From: Legionella tucsonensis
GTDB lineage: Bacteria > Pseudomonadota > Gammaproteobacteria > Legionellales > Legionellaceae
Reading direction: 5' to 3'
Assembly (NCBI RefSeq): GCF_001468035.1
Contig: NZ_LNZA01000001.1
Span: forward strand, 2,501,838-2,565,837
DNA length: 64,000 bases
Part shown: in pieces, positions 1-8,538 of the stretch
Position numbering within the stretch: the stretch's first letter is position 1
Layout: each line of letters starts with the position of its first letter
The notes under the pieces: generated by a model
Databases searched by the model: none
The model's input: the letters and a program-made list of their open reading frames with translations, nothing else
Told to the model about the DNA's origin: nothing
Position numbers and translations under genes: made by a program

Positions 1-721
1 CAGGTTCATTAATACCAATATAATTGTCTAATGACTTAGACATTTTTTTCACACCGTCCAAGCCCTCAATCAATGGGGTCATCATGACTACTTGTGGTTC
101 AAGACCGTAATGCTTTTGTAGTTCACGGCCCATTAACAAATTAAATTTCTGATCTGAACCACCAAGTTCAACATCCGCTTTGAGGGCAACGGAATCATAA
201 CCCTGCAGTAAAGGATACAAAAATTCATGAATTGCAATTGGCTGGCCTGTAGTATAACGCTTGTTGAAATCATCACGTTCTAGCATTCGTGCAACCGTAT
301 GCGTTGCCGCCAGGCGAATTAAATCCACTGCGCTAAATTGGGCAAGCCATTGAGAATTAAACGCCACCCTTGTTTTAAGAGGATCTAAAATTTTAAAAAC
401 TTGTTCCTGGTAAGTTTTTGCATTTTCAATAACTGTTTCTTGGCTAAGAGGTAACCGTGTTACGTTTTTTCCAGTTGGGTCACCGATCATCGCGGTAAAA
501 TCACCAATTAAAAAAATGACCTCATGTCCATATTGCTGGAATTGTCTTAGTTTATTAAGTAATACAGTATGTCCCAAATGCAAATCAGGTGCAGTTGGAT
601 CAAAACCTGCTTTTATTTTTAAAGAAGTTCCTTTTTGTAATTTTTTTTCCAATTCATGCTGCGGAAGTACCTCCTCACAGCCTCTTACTAGCTCGGAACA
701 TACTGAATCTTCGACTATCAT
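1..721 (-). CDS. tyrS: Tyrosyl-tRNA synthetase, N-terminal part (3' end cut by window edge)
   Basis: Charges tRNA-Tyr with tyrosine in the cytoplasm. The minus-strand frame opens at an ATG at 721 and runs off the left edge, so about 240 residues are seen. The class I signature is present: [13 protein letters not shown] at about residues 39-51 (HIGH-type motif HLGH) and KMSKS at about 226-230, close to the window edge. The motif spacing and the [13 protein letters not shown] wording fit the longer bacterial TyrRS subtype (about 400 residues, with a C-terminal S4-type domain, which would lie outside the window). It is divergent from the MepM-like gene, with about 150 bp between the starts. The identity is secure; only the C-terminal third is unseen. 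Confidence 0.95.
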   Translation of the reverse strand, partial: MIVEDSVCSELVRGCEEVLPQHELEKKLQKGTSLKIKAGFDPTAPDLHLGHTVLLNKLRQFQQYGHEVIFLIGDFTAMIGDPTGKNVTRLPLSQETVIENAKTYQEQVFKILDPLKTRVAFNSQWLAQFSAVDLIRLAATHTVARMLERDDFNKRYTTGQPIAIHEFLYPLLQGYDSVALKADVELGGSDQKFNLLMGRELQKHYGLEPQVVMMTPLIEGLDGVKKMSKSLDNYIGINEP

Positions 722-867
722 GACATCAAAACCTTTATAAATGATTGACCTATCTTCTCACACCGAGTATCTTAGCCCGGTTGGCAATTTCCTGCCATAC
801 CTAAAAGGTGATTTAAGATAATTTGTCATCCGAAATTTAATAAATGCAGACAATGGCATAATTCTGG

Positions 868-2376
868 ATGGCAATGTATAGGCAAACGATGGATAAGAAA
901 CCTTATATATATATCGAAAAACGAAAAACAAATAAAAATAAAAAATCTAAGCCATCTAAGGTATTAATGGGTTTTGCCTTGATTATTGCTTTTTCGCTTC
1001 CCTACTTCCTTGTAAAAAAGTTTTCTCATAATCCTCAGCAAAGACCCACAACTCAATCCACTACTCTTTCCGATCTGGATGAGGATGGATCTGAAGAATA
1101 CCAAGATGAAGCGTATCAAGAAGAGACGTACCCAAATGAAGAAGAACAGATTGCTGAAGAGTCTCCGTCAGAACTTACTAAAGAAACAGCTAAAACAGTT
1201 GTAGCGAACGTTGTTAACACAGTAAAACCCGTCAAAAAAATCGTCAAGGATAATGAGTGGCAAACCATTAGACCCAGATCAGGTGACTCTATGGCTACTT
1301 TATTCAAACGTCTTGGATTAACGGCACAAAATCTACATTTAGTTATGCAAAAAAACCCTTATGCAAAAGCGCTTACTGCAATAAAGCCAAGTCAGGATCT
1401 GAAATTTTTAATTAATAAAAATAAATTAGAAAAATTAGTTATCCCGATGAACAACATACAAACATTAACAGTTTATAGGGATGGAGCAGTTTATAAAACT
1501 AGAGTTGATTCCAAAAAAGTAAAAACCCAAGAGCGTTATATTGCTGGCGTGGTTAAGGGTTCTTTATACTCTACGGCCCAAAATTTAGGGATCCCCAGAA
1601 AATTAATTCAACAAATGACTACGATTTTACGCAAGGAAATCGATTTTTCCCGCTCCGTTCGAAGTGGTGATCGATTCTCTATCGCTTATGATACGTTGTA
1701 TGTAGAAGACAAAATGGTGGGTATTGGTGATATTGTGGCTGTAAGCTATACCAATCAAGGAAAGACCGCTCAAGCGATACGACATGTTAGTAAAAATGGT
1801 ACTCGTGACTACTATACGCCCAAAGGAGAAAGCTTTAAAAAGGCTTTTTCACGCTATCCCATTAAATTTAGCCATATCAGCTCAACCTTTTCAAACTCCA
1901 GATATCATCCAATACTACACTATAAAAGAGCCCATAAAGGCATCGATCTTGCAGCACCCATCGGCACTCCGATTCAATCAGTCGGTGATGGAACTATTGC
2001 CAGCATTGGTAGGCATAATGGCTACGGTAATATGATTGAAATCAAGCACGATAAAACTTACAGCACTCTTTATGGGCACATGCTTCGATTTGCAAAAGGT
2101 CTATCAAAAGGCAGCAGAATAAAACGAGGACAAGTGATTGGCTATGTAGGTCAGACAGGTCTCGCGACAGGCCCTCATTGCCATTATGAACTGCATGTTC
2201 ATAATCAACCAAGAAATCCAACAACAACCTATTTGCCTACAGCATCCCCTGTTCCTGCGCGAGAAATGGCTCAATTTAAGGCAAAAGTACGTAATGTATT
2301 TGCTCGTTTAAAATCACTTGAGAAAACAAGTTTTGCCAGCAAAGATAAGGGTAAGAAGGAAACAAAAGCTGGATAA
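868..2376 (+). CDS. mepM: M23 murein DD-endopeptidase, MepM/YebA-like
   Basis: Predicted to cut peptide crosslinks in peptidoglycan so that the wall can grow. The 502-residue frame has a basic N-terminus, one membrane segment at about residues 32-49 that anchors it in the inner membrane, an acidic linker (about 70-100), a LysM/OapA-like region (about 133-165) and a C-terminal LytM domain. The zinc site looks complete: HKGID (His about 356, Asp about 360) and HCHYELH near residues 437-443. An ATG at 889 (MDKKPYIY) has a slightly better ribosome site and may be the true start. The order tyrS then mepM, divergent, is common in gammaproteobacteria. No strong terminator is visible between it and the convergent spmB. 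Confidence 0.9.
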   Translation: MAMYRQTMDKKPYIYIEKRKTNKNKKSKPSKVLMGFALIIAFSLPYFLVKKFSHNPQQRPTTQSTTLSDLDEDGSEEYQDEAYQEETYPNEEEQIAEESPSELTKETAKTVVANVVNTVKPVKKIVKDNEWQTIRPRSGDSMATLFKRLGLTAQNLHLVMQKNPYAKALTAIKPSQDLKFLINKNKLEKLVIPMNNIQTLTVYRDGAVYKTRVDSKKVKTQERYIAGVVKGSLYSTAQNLGIPRKLIQQMTTILRKEIDFSRSVRSGDRFSIAYDTLYVEDKMVGIGDIVAVSYTNQGKTAQAIRHVSKNGTRDYYTPKGESFKKAFSRYPIKFSHISSTFSNSRYHPILHYKRAHKGIDLAAPIGTPIQSVGDGTIASIGRHNGYGNMIEIKHDKTYSTLYGHMLRFAKGLSKGSRIKRGQVIGYVGQTGLATGPHCHYELHVHNQPRNPTTTYLPTASPVPAREMAQFKAKVRNVFARLKSLEKTSFASKDKGKKETKAG

Positions 2377-2483
2377 TCTTTTTCATCAGAAGCGAGTGAT
2401 TTTACTAGCTTGGGAATTAGCGACGTACCGCAGCGGCTCAAATTAATTTCTGTTAGATATTAAGAGAGATACTCAAGAAAATA

Positions 2484-3017
2484 TCATCCAAACAAATAAC
2501 GACAAACAATTACTGCAGCAATAATTCCGGCGAGGTCCGCGAGTAAACCCGCTGGAATAGCATGTCGTGTACGTCGGATTCCTATAGAACCAAAATATAC
2601 GGCAATGACATAAAATGTTGTTTCTGTTCCTCCCATCATAGTTGCTGCAATTTTAGCAATGAGTGAATCACCACCATATTGATGAATCAATTCCGCCATC
2701 ACTCCTGTTGAAGCACTTCCTGAAAAGGGTCGGATTAAGGCCAACGGTAATACCTCTGGAGGCATACCAATCATGGCTAGAAGTGGGGCAAGAAAATTTG
2801 CTAATAAACTAAAAAAACCGGAAGCACGCAACATGCCTATGGCAACGATCATTGCAATTAAGTAAGGAACAATATTCAAAATTGTGTCAAAACCTTGTTT
2901 TGCACCAATAATAAACGCATCAAACACATTAATTTTTTTTATTGCACCATATAGAGGAATGCCCACGATAAAAATTAAAAGTATCCAGTTGGATAGTTGA
3001 TTGGCAAATCCGCTCAT
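2484..3017 (-). CDS. spmB: Nucleoside-recognition (Gate) domain membrane protein, SpmB-like
   Basis: A 177-residue membrane protein of the SpmB family with four to five hydrophobic segments. The stretch PLALIRPFSGSAS and the later IAATMMGGTETTFYVIAVYFG are family signatures. The start ATG overlaps the stop of spmA by 4 bp (ATGA), so the two are translationally coupled and probably form one complex. In spore formers SpmA/SpmB act in spore maturation; in non-sporulating proteobacteria the role is unknown, with a transporter of small molecules usually assumed. Family assignment is sure; function is not. Confidence 0.85.
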   Translation of the reverse strand: MSGFANQLSNWILLIFIVGIPLYGAIKKINVFDAFIIGAKQGFDTILNIVPYLIAMIVAIGMLRASGFFSLLANFLAPLLAMIGMPPEVLPLALIRPFSGSASTGVMAELIHQYGGDSLIAKIAATMMGGTETTFYVIAVYFGSIGIRRTRHAIPAGLLADLAGIIAAVIVCRYLFG

Positions 3018-3619
3018 AAACTGTTTTTCCTTCCAACGCGAAACATAGGTAACTTTTCTAACTGTTTTACAGAAATAATTGCAACCAAAGTAGAAATGAT
3101 TGTTGCGATCAAGGAACTGACTATAACACTACTTGGATTAGTACTGCCATTTGCTGCCAAATATGCAATAGCGGTAGCAGGAATTAATTGCACGCTCGAA
3201 GTATTAATTGCTAGAAAAGTACACATGGAGTTCGTTGCAATTTTTGCATGTTGATTCAGTGCTTGCAGCTCTTTCATCGCTTGCAGCCCAAAGGGAGTTG
3301 CTGCATTGGCAAGCCCTAGCATATTAGCGGCAAGATTCATGGTTATAGCTCCCATTGCAGGATGTTCGGTAGGAATATCAGGAAATAACCGTCTTAAAAT
3401 CGGCCTAAGCATTTTTCCCAGCAAGGAAACCAAACCTGATTCATTCGCTACAGACATTATTCCTAGCCATAAAGTCATGATTCCCGCTAAACCAAGAGCA
3501 ATTTCAAAGCCAAGCTTGGCTGACTCAGTGACAGAACGTGCAACTGCATCAATACGTCCCTCAATCACCCCAACTATTACAGAAATCAGTATCATCCCCA
3601 ACCAAATTAAATTGAGCAT
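3014..3619 (-). CDS. spmA: Nucleoside-recognition (Gate) domain membrane protein, SpmA-like
   Basis: A 201-residue polytopic membrane protein, partner of SpmB. It carries the Gate-domain core (GIMTLWLGIMSVANESGL) and the conserved stretch NLAANMLGLANAATPFGLQAM. The longer frame opens at 3631, but a GGAGG ribosome site lies about 6 nt ahead of the ATG at 3619 (MLNLIW), so that start is preferred. It is the first gene of a two-gene operon with spmB and is divergent from the DUF1460 gene; only about 65 bp separate the two starts, so their promoters must overlap or share this space. Confidence 0.85.
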   Translation of the reverse strand: MLNLIWLGMILISVIVGVIEGRIDAVARSVTESAKLGFEIALGLAGIMTLWLGIMSVANESGLVSLLGKMLRPILRRLFPDIPTEHPAMGAITMNLAANMLGLANAATPFGLQAMKELQALNQHAKIATNSMCTFLAINTSSVQLIPATAIAYLAANGSTNPSSVIVSSLIATIISTLVAIISVKQLEKLPMFRVGRKNSL

Positions 3620-3685
3620 TCTTGCCTCCATACTTTGGAACAGGTTAAAATGTAGTTATTTTTTGGCTTTAGATAGAAAAAACTG

Positions 3686-4681
3686 ATGAAATACACACTT
3701 ACTCCCTTAAAGCATCTGATTTTTATAACCTGCCTTCTTATTGCTTTTCAAAGTAATGCTTTTGATTCAAATGGTACTGAAAAACAGGCTAATTCCTCAA
3801 TAGAGAAACTATATCATAGTCTAAGCAGCATGCCGAATAGTTCCATGCCGGACAGAATAGATTGGATTAGCAGCCAATTTTTAGGGGTGCGTTACCTTCT
3901 TGGTTCTCTTGGAGAAGGTTCAACAGCGCGATATGATCAATTTCCCAAATACCGTGTTGATGCGTTCGACTGTGATACCTATGTAAACACCGTTTTGTCT
4001 TTAGCCGTGGCAAATTCCCTTGCATCATTTCAACAATGTATAAATAACATGCGCTATAAAAATGGAACTGTTTCTTATCTGCAACGAAATCATTTTACTG
4101 GCTTGGATTGGAATCAAAATAATCAACATAGCGGAATACTAAAAGATATTACCCTCACTATTAAAGATCAAAATAATCAGTCAGTGGCCAAAGTTGCGGA
4201 TGCAATCATTAATAAGCCCAATTGGTATGCCTTTAAAACTGTAGAAACAATTAGACTGCAAAGCGCAGATAAAGTAAAAGAAGAAAAACGATTGGCCGAA
4301 TTAAAGAGAAAAGGTGCCAAATTAGAAATCACTTCAGAAAAAGTTCCTTATCTTCCTTTTAGCGCGTTATTTTCCGAAAATAAACCCAATACGTATTTAT
4401 TCGCACAAATTCCTCATGGAGCAATTATTGAAATTGTTAGACCAAACTGGGATCTAAGTCAAAAAATTGGTACCGCGTTAAATATTTCACATTTAGGCTT
4501 TGCAATTAGAAATAATGGTCAATTGTATTTTCGCGAAGCTTCGTCAGAATACGATAAAGTAGTTGATGTTCCGTTGATTGATTATCTTGAAAAAGCGCGA
4601 AATAGCCCAACGATTAAAGGAATCAATATCCAAATCGTTGTACCTAAAAGTCCATTAACAGACTGTAAAATGCCTGTTTAA
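3686..4681 (+). CDS. Exported DUF1460 protein, NlpC/P60-like amidase family
   Basis: A 331-residue exported protein. The N-terminus is a typical signal peptide (basic start, hydrophobic stretch from about 10 to 22, SNAF cleavage region). The body matches the DUF1460 family: the sequence RVDAFDCDTYVNTVLSL at about residues 90-106 holds the presumed catalytic cysteine, and HLGFAIRNNGQLYFREAS near residue 270 holds the histidine partner. DUF1460 proteins have an NlpC/P60-like fold and are thought to act on cell-wall amides; the exact substrate here is unknown. The gene stands alone between spmA (divergent) and pepA. Confidence 0.8.
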   Translation: MKYTLTPLKHLIFITCLLIAFQSNAFDSNGTEKQANSSIEKLYHSLSSMPNSSMPDRIDWISSQFLGVRYLLGSLGEGSTARYDQFPKYRVDAFDCDTYVNTVLSLAVANSLASFQQCINNMRYKNGTVSYLQRNHFTGLDWNQNNQHSGILKDITLTIKDQNNQSVAKVADAIINKPNWYAFKTVETIRLQSADKVKEEKRLAELKRKGAKLEITSEKVPYLPFSALFSENKPNTYLFAQIPHGAIIEIVRPNWDLSQKIGTALNISHLGFAIRNNGQLYFREASSEYDKVVDVPLIDYLEKARNSPTIKGINIQIVVPKSPLTDCKMPV

Positions 4682-4725
4682 AACCAGACTTAATTTAGGT
4701 AAACTACGAAAACAAATGTAATCTT

Positions 4726-4795
4726 CTGGTCCCCAGTCAATCCCGATTGTAGCGGGGATGACGGGGCGCTTCGCTGTGTTCACCCAGTCTACCAG
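4726..4795. repeat. Extragenic hairpin, REP-like relic
   Basis: An outer pair CTGGT/ACCAG (4726-4730 and 4791-4795) encloses a strong hairpin at 4731-4767, in which CCCCAGTCAATCCCG pairs with GCGGGGATGACGGGG apart from single-base bulges. It resembles the 'GTCATCCCCGC' extragenic palindromes of other proteobacteria. It lies between the DUF1460 gene and pepA and may also stop transcription, although no T-run follows. Confidence 0.6.
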
Positions 4796-4813
4796 GCATT
4801 AGGATCATAAATA

Positions 4814-6268
4814 ATGAATTACGAATTAACACAAAAACCTACTTTATCAACTAGCGAATGTCTTGTTCTTGGAGTGTTTTCTGATGCTGGGTTAGCCGGT
4901 TTTGCTTTGGATCTTGATAAGGAGCATCATGGTCTAATCAGCAGGCTTATTGAGAAAACCTCTGAAATTGGCGATATACAATGGCATCATGATGTGCACC
5001 ACGGTAGCATATTAATCATTCAATGTGGCGAACAAGCAAAATTTACTTCTTCTCAGCTAAAAAAAAGACTGGGTGAGATTACTGGGGTGTTAATTAAACA
5101 CCGCATCCGGACTGCAACTGTATGCTTACCGCTAATGACTCAATATTCTGCGGATTGGCAATTGGAACAAATGGTTATTCAAATAGATAATCAAAGCTAT
5201 CAATTACTGGATTTTAAAAAGAAAAAAGCAAAACCTCATCAATTAGAAACCATAATTTTTTATTTGCCCCATGCCAGTGAAGACGGATTAAAATCAGGCC
5301 AGGCAATTGCAGCAGGTGTTGAGTTGACGCGTCATCTGGCAAATATGCCTGCCAATATTTGTACCCCTACTTATTTGGGCGAACGAGCAATACAGCTCGC
5401 CAAAGAATTCAAACAATGCATGAGTTGCAAGGTGATGGGACCCGATGAAATGCGCAAAATGGGTATGGAAACTTTATTAGCAGTTGCCCAAGGTTCAGCC
5501 CAACCACCAAGACTCATAGATATCCATTACAAAGGAGGTGGTGATTTACCTCCAATAATTTTGGTGGGTAAAGGAATTACTTTTGATTCAGGCGGATTAT
5601 CCATCAAACCGGCAAATGCGATGGATGAAATGAAATATGATATGTCTGGTGCTGCCAGTGTATTAGGCACTTTAAAAGCCTGTGCGTTGTTAAAGCTTCC
5701 CATCAATGTTATAGGTTTAATTGCCAGTGCCGAGAATATGGTGAGTGGCACCTCAGTTAAACCGGGAGATATTGTCACCAGTATGTCTGGACAGACTGTC
5801 GAAATTATTAATACCGATGCCGAAGGTCGTCTGGTCTTAGCTGATGCGCTAACTTATGCAGAACGATATCAACCCGAATTTGTCATCGATGTCGCAACAC
5901 TTACTGGTGGAATTATTGTCGCCTTAGGGACTGTAGCGTCCGGTTTTATGACCCTGGATGAAGAGTTAGCCCAACTAATTGAGAAAGCAGCTAAAGAAAG
6001 CAACGACAGAGTTTGGCGTATGCCTTTAGATGATGAATACCAAGATGCGCTTGATAGCCCTTTAGCAGATATGATCAATGCAGGTTTTGATCGCACTGCA
6101 AGTAGTATCACTGCAGCGTGTTTCCTGTCCCGCTTTACAGAAAAGTATCGTTGGGCACATTTGGACATTGCAGGTACAGCTTGGGCTTTTGGTAAAAATC
6201 GGAATGCCACGGGCAGACCTGTTCCCTTACTCACTCAGATAATACGCCATGCCACTAATTCGCGTTGA
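4814..6268 (+). CDS. pepA: Cytosol (leucyl) aminopeptidase, M17 family
   Basis: Cytoplasmic metallo-aminopeptidase that releases N-terminal residues from peptides. The 484-residue length is normal for PepA. The C-terminal catalytic domain has all expected parts: Lys253 and Asp258 in [18 protein letters not shown] about 20 residues later, and NTDAEGRL at 333-340 (Asp335, Glu337, Arg339), which binds the two metal ions. The N-terminal domain (about 1-170) is the variable M17 macro-like domain. E. coli PepA also binds DNA (XerC/D recombination, carAB repression); whether this one does cannot be seen. Its last 20 bp overlap the start of holC, so the two are cotranscribed, as in many gammaproteobacteria. 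Confidence 0.95.
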   Translation: MNYELTQKPTLSTSECLVLGVFSDAGLAGFALDLDKEHHGLISRLIEKTSEIGDIQWHHDVHHGSILIIQCGEQAKFTSSQLKKRLGEITGVLIKHRIRTATVCLPLMTQYSADWQLEQMVIQIDNQSYQLLDFKKKKAKPHQLETIIFYLPHASEDGLKSGQAIAAGVELTRHLANMPANICTPTYLGERAIQLAKEFKQCMSCKVMGPDEMRKMGMETLLAVAQGSAQPPRLIDIHYKGGGDLPPIILVGKGITFDSGGLSIKPANAMDEMKYDMSGAASVLGTLKACALLKLPINVIGLIASAENMVSGTSVKPGDIVTSMSGQTVEIINTDAEGRLVLADALTYAERYQPEFVIDVATLTGGIIVALGTVASGFMTLDEELAQLIEKAAKESNDRVWRMPLDDEYQDALDSPLADMINAGFDRTASSITAACFLSRFTEKYRWAHLDIAGTAWAFGKNRNATGRPVPLLTQIIRHATNSR

Positions 6269-6689
6269 TTTTTATTTATTAGCAAGTGACCAGAATGATA
6301 CTCGTTGGCTGGTCGCCTGTCGCCTTTTGGAAAAGGCTTATGCTAAAGGCCATAAGGTTTATGTCTTATGCAACAATAAACAGGATGCAGAACTTTTAGA
6401 TGAGCTGTTATGGACTTTTAAAGAGGACAGCTTTATTCCTCATAACCTGCAGGGTGAAGGACCAGAGCCCCCTCCACCAATACAGATTGGTTATGAACAA
6501 GAGCCCAGAGGGTTTAATGATATTTTGTTAAATCTTTCCAACTCTATCCCGTCTTTTTACGCTAGATTTAAACGTATAATGGAATTAGTAATAAATGTAG
6601 AAACTGAGAAAGAACAAGGTCGCGCACATTATAGGGACTATAGAGCAAAGAATTGTGAGCTGCATACACATCAGATTGAGGTGAAATAG
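6249..6689 (+). CDS. holC: DNA polymerase III chi subunit
   Basis: Chi links the clamp-loader complex to single-stranded-DNA-binding protein at the replication fork. The 146-residue frame starts inside the end of pepA and has the HolC pattern: an N-terminal DFYLL strand, [21 protein letters not shown]-type helix and strand, [19 protein letters not shown] and the [13 protein letters not shown] turn. Downstream lies a REP-like repeat and the convergent DUF1840 gene. pepA-holC (often followed by valS) is a known gene pair; valS is not here. Confidence 0.9.
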   Translation: MPLIRVDFYLLASDQNDTRWLVACRLLEKAYAKGHKVYVLCNNKQDAELLDELLWTFKEDSFIPHNLQGEGPEPPPPIQIGYEQEPRGFNDILLNLSNSIPSFYARFKRIMELVINVETEKEQGRAHYRDYRAKNCELHTHQIEVK

Positions 6690-6718
6690 CAAGAGCGCCC
6701 ATCATCGTTCAACTCGAT

Positions 6719-6808
6719 GTGTAGCTAGACACCATGCAGCGGAACCCAGAGATTCTGGTCATGAATAAATCCCTTAATCCTGGGCTTCGCTTCACTGCAT
6801 CCAGACCC
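6719..6808. repeat. REP-like extragenic element, copy 1
   Basis: About 90 bp between the convergent holC and DUF1840 genes. It opens with TGTAGCTAGAC, contains ATGCAGCGGAACCCAGAGATTCTGG and closes with GGGCTTCGCTTCACTGCATCCAGACC, so its two halves pair imperfectly. It shares the core TGCAGCGxxGCGGAACCCAGG with the element at 23597-23686. Confidence 0.65.
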
Positions 6809-6847
6809 CACAAAATATAAAAAAAATCAAAACTTCAGAGCAAGACC

Positions 6848-7138
6848 TTAATCCCAAAGAACATCTTTATCTTTTTTTATTGCGGCGTGTAGTAGGCTAA
6901 TTAAAGGAACAGCACGTTTTTCCAGGCTGATTTCCTGTTCGTTGTCTTCATCATCCTCGGCAATTTTTTTTTCTTTTTTAAGACCGGCTTGCAGCCGCTC
7001 TAATGCTTCGGGAAGATGTTCGGATTTAATTGCTCCAGGAATGGTACCGCTATGCCCCATTAAAGAAAGCAGCCGCTTGGCTATATCTGCAAAATAAGTA
7101 ATATCTTCATAGGCATCTGTATGAAACGTTATTAACAT
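6848..7138 (-). CDS. DUF1840 family protein
   Basis: A 96-residue cytoplasmic protein. The start MLITFHTDAYEDITYF at 7138 is chosen because AAGGAG lies 8 nt upstream; the frame is open for 13 more codons without a better site. The stretch AKRLLSLMGHSGTIPGAI followed by LPEALERLQAGLK is the DUF1840 signature. An acidic segment (EDDEDNEQEIS) lies in the middle. Function unknown. It follows the M17 aminopeptidase by 31 bp and is the last gene of the murJ - M17 - DUF1840 operon. Confidence 0.8.
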   Translation of the reverse strand: MLITFHTDAYEDITYFADIAKRLLSLMGHSGTIPGAIKSEHLPEALERLQAGLKKEKKIAEDDEDNEQEISLEKRAVPLISLLHAAIKKDKDVLWD

Positions 7139-7169
7139 CAAAATCTCCTTTTTATACTCGACATTTTTA

Positions 7170-8534
7170 TTACCCATAAACCTTTAGCAAATATTCTGCA
7201 ACAGTACGTAATCCCATCGCTTCCCCCCCCTCAGGCTTTCCAGGTCTACTACTTAAATTCCATGCCATAATGTCAAAATGCATCCATGGTATGGATTTGG
7301 TTACGAAACGTTGAAGAAATAATCCCGCAACAATTGCTCCTGCATAAGGATGATCACTGGAATTAGTTAAATCAGCAACACTTGAACGAAGCAATTCTTC
7401 ATAGGCAGAAAATAAAGGCAAACGCCATACAGGATCTGCTGCTTTATGAGATATTGCCATCACTTCTGCAGCCAATTGATCATTATTGGTAAACAGAGCA
7501 GCCATTTCAGTACCTACTGAAACTCGAGCGGCTCCAGTTAAAGTCGCAAAATCAATGAGTAACTCAGGCTGCTCTTCGCATGCCTTTACCAAAGCATCAG
7601 CCAATACCAAACGCCCTTCTGCATCTGTATTATGCACTTCCACTGTTAAGCCATTACGCATTGTTAGAACATCACCAGGTCTAAAGGCATCAGGTCCAAT
7701 TGCGTTTTCAACCGCAGGAATAAGCATCTGTAAACGCACAGGTAAGTTGCGGGCCATAATCCATTGCGCAAGACCTATTACATGTGCCGCACCGCCCATA
7801 TCTTTTTTCATTAACCGCATACCCGAGGCCGATTTAATATCCAGGCCTCCGCTATCAAAACACACACCTTTTCCTACCAAGGTAATATGAGGATTTTTCT
7901 CATCGCCCCAAGTTAATGACAACAAGCGAGGCGCTGATTTGGCAGCACGACCAACTGCGTGAATTGCTGGAAAATTATCTTTTAGTAATTCATCGCCAAC
8001 CCATTGCTTAAATTGTGCTTTATGTGTTTTAGCTAATTGCTCCACTGCTTCAGCTAATTCTTTGGGACCTAAATCACTTGTCGGTTTATTTATCAAATCC
8101 CTCACCAAAAAATGAGCTTGGGTTAATGCCAAAAGAGGATTTAAATCATCTGGATGAACCATTAAAAGTCTGGGTTGTAGATCTTGTTTTTTATATGCTT
8201 CAAAACGATATTGCGCCAAAGCCCAGCCTATTGCCGCTTCCTGAGTACAGCCACCTTGCACCTGATAAATATAGGGAGGAAGTAATAGTGCCGCATTGGC
8301 TAAAGCTTGAACCTGATTACCCTCACCTGTACCAACATAAGCTTTATCAATTAATCCATCTGCATTCTGAATAAAACAAGAGTCACCTATTTTTCCTTTA
8401 AATTGATACAAGGCAAGACAATTTTGTTCTGCTGGAGTAAGCATGTTTAGTCCTTCTTCCCATTGACTTTGTGAAATCAAATAAAGAGGAATCGCTCTGT
8501 TACTCTGAGTTTCATAAAATAATTTTGCTTGCAT
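7170..8534 (-). CDS. Second leucyl aminopeptidase family protein (M17, PepB-like)
   Basis: A 454-residue M17 metallopeptidase, distinct from PepA on the other strand less than 1 kb away. The catalytic domain is complete: Lys222 and Asp227 in GKGVCFDSGGL, then KKDMGGAAH, and NTDAEGRL at 302-309. The N-terminal domain is unlike that of PepA and includes FLVRDLINKPTSDLGP, typical of the shorter 'leucyl aminopeptidase family protein' group. The ribosome site (AAGGAA) overlaps the end of murJ, 4 bp upstream, so translation is probably coupled. Likely role: peptide turnover in the cytoplasm, useful to an organism that lives on amino acids. Confidence 0.9.
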   Translation of the reverse strand: MQAKLFYETQSNRAIPLYLISQSQWEEGLNMLTPAEQNCLALYQFKGKIGDSCFIQNADGLIDKAYVGTGEGNQVQALANAALLLPPYIYQVQGGCTQEAAIGWALAQYRFEAYKKQDLQPRLLMVHPDDLNPLLALTQAHFLVRDLINKPTSDLGPKELAEAVEQLAKTHKAQFKQWVGDELLKDNFPAIHAVGRAAKSAPRLLSLTWGDEKNPHITLVGKGVCFDSGGLDIKSASGMRLMKKDMGGAAHVIGLAQWIMARNLPVRLQMLIPAVENAIGPDAFRPGDVLTMRNGLTVEVHNTDAEGRLVLADALVKACEEQPELLIDFATLTGAARVSVGTEMAALFTNNDQLAAEVMAISHKAADPVWRLPLFSAYEELLRSSVADLTNSSDHPYAGAIVAGLFLQRFVTKSIPWMHFDIMAWNLSSRPGKPEGGEAMGLRTVAEYLLKVYG

Positions 8535-8538
8535 ATTT

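Noticed and set aside
2997-3254. ORF on the plus strand over the spmA/spmB junction
   Set aside because: It is antisense to two clear membrane-protein genes, and its hydrophobic look comes from those genes.
7486-7890. 134-codon plus-strand ORF inside the second M17 gene
   Set aside because: Antisense to the conserved catalytic domain; no ribosome site and biased composition.
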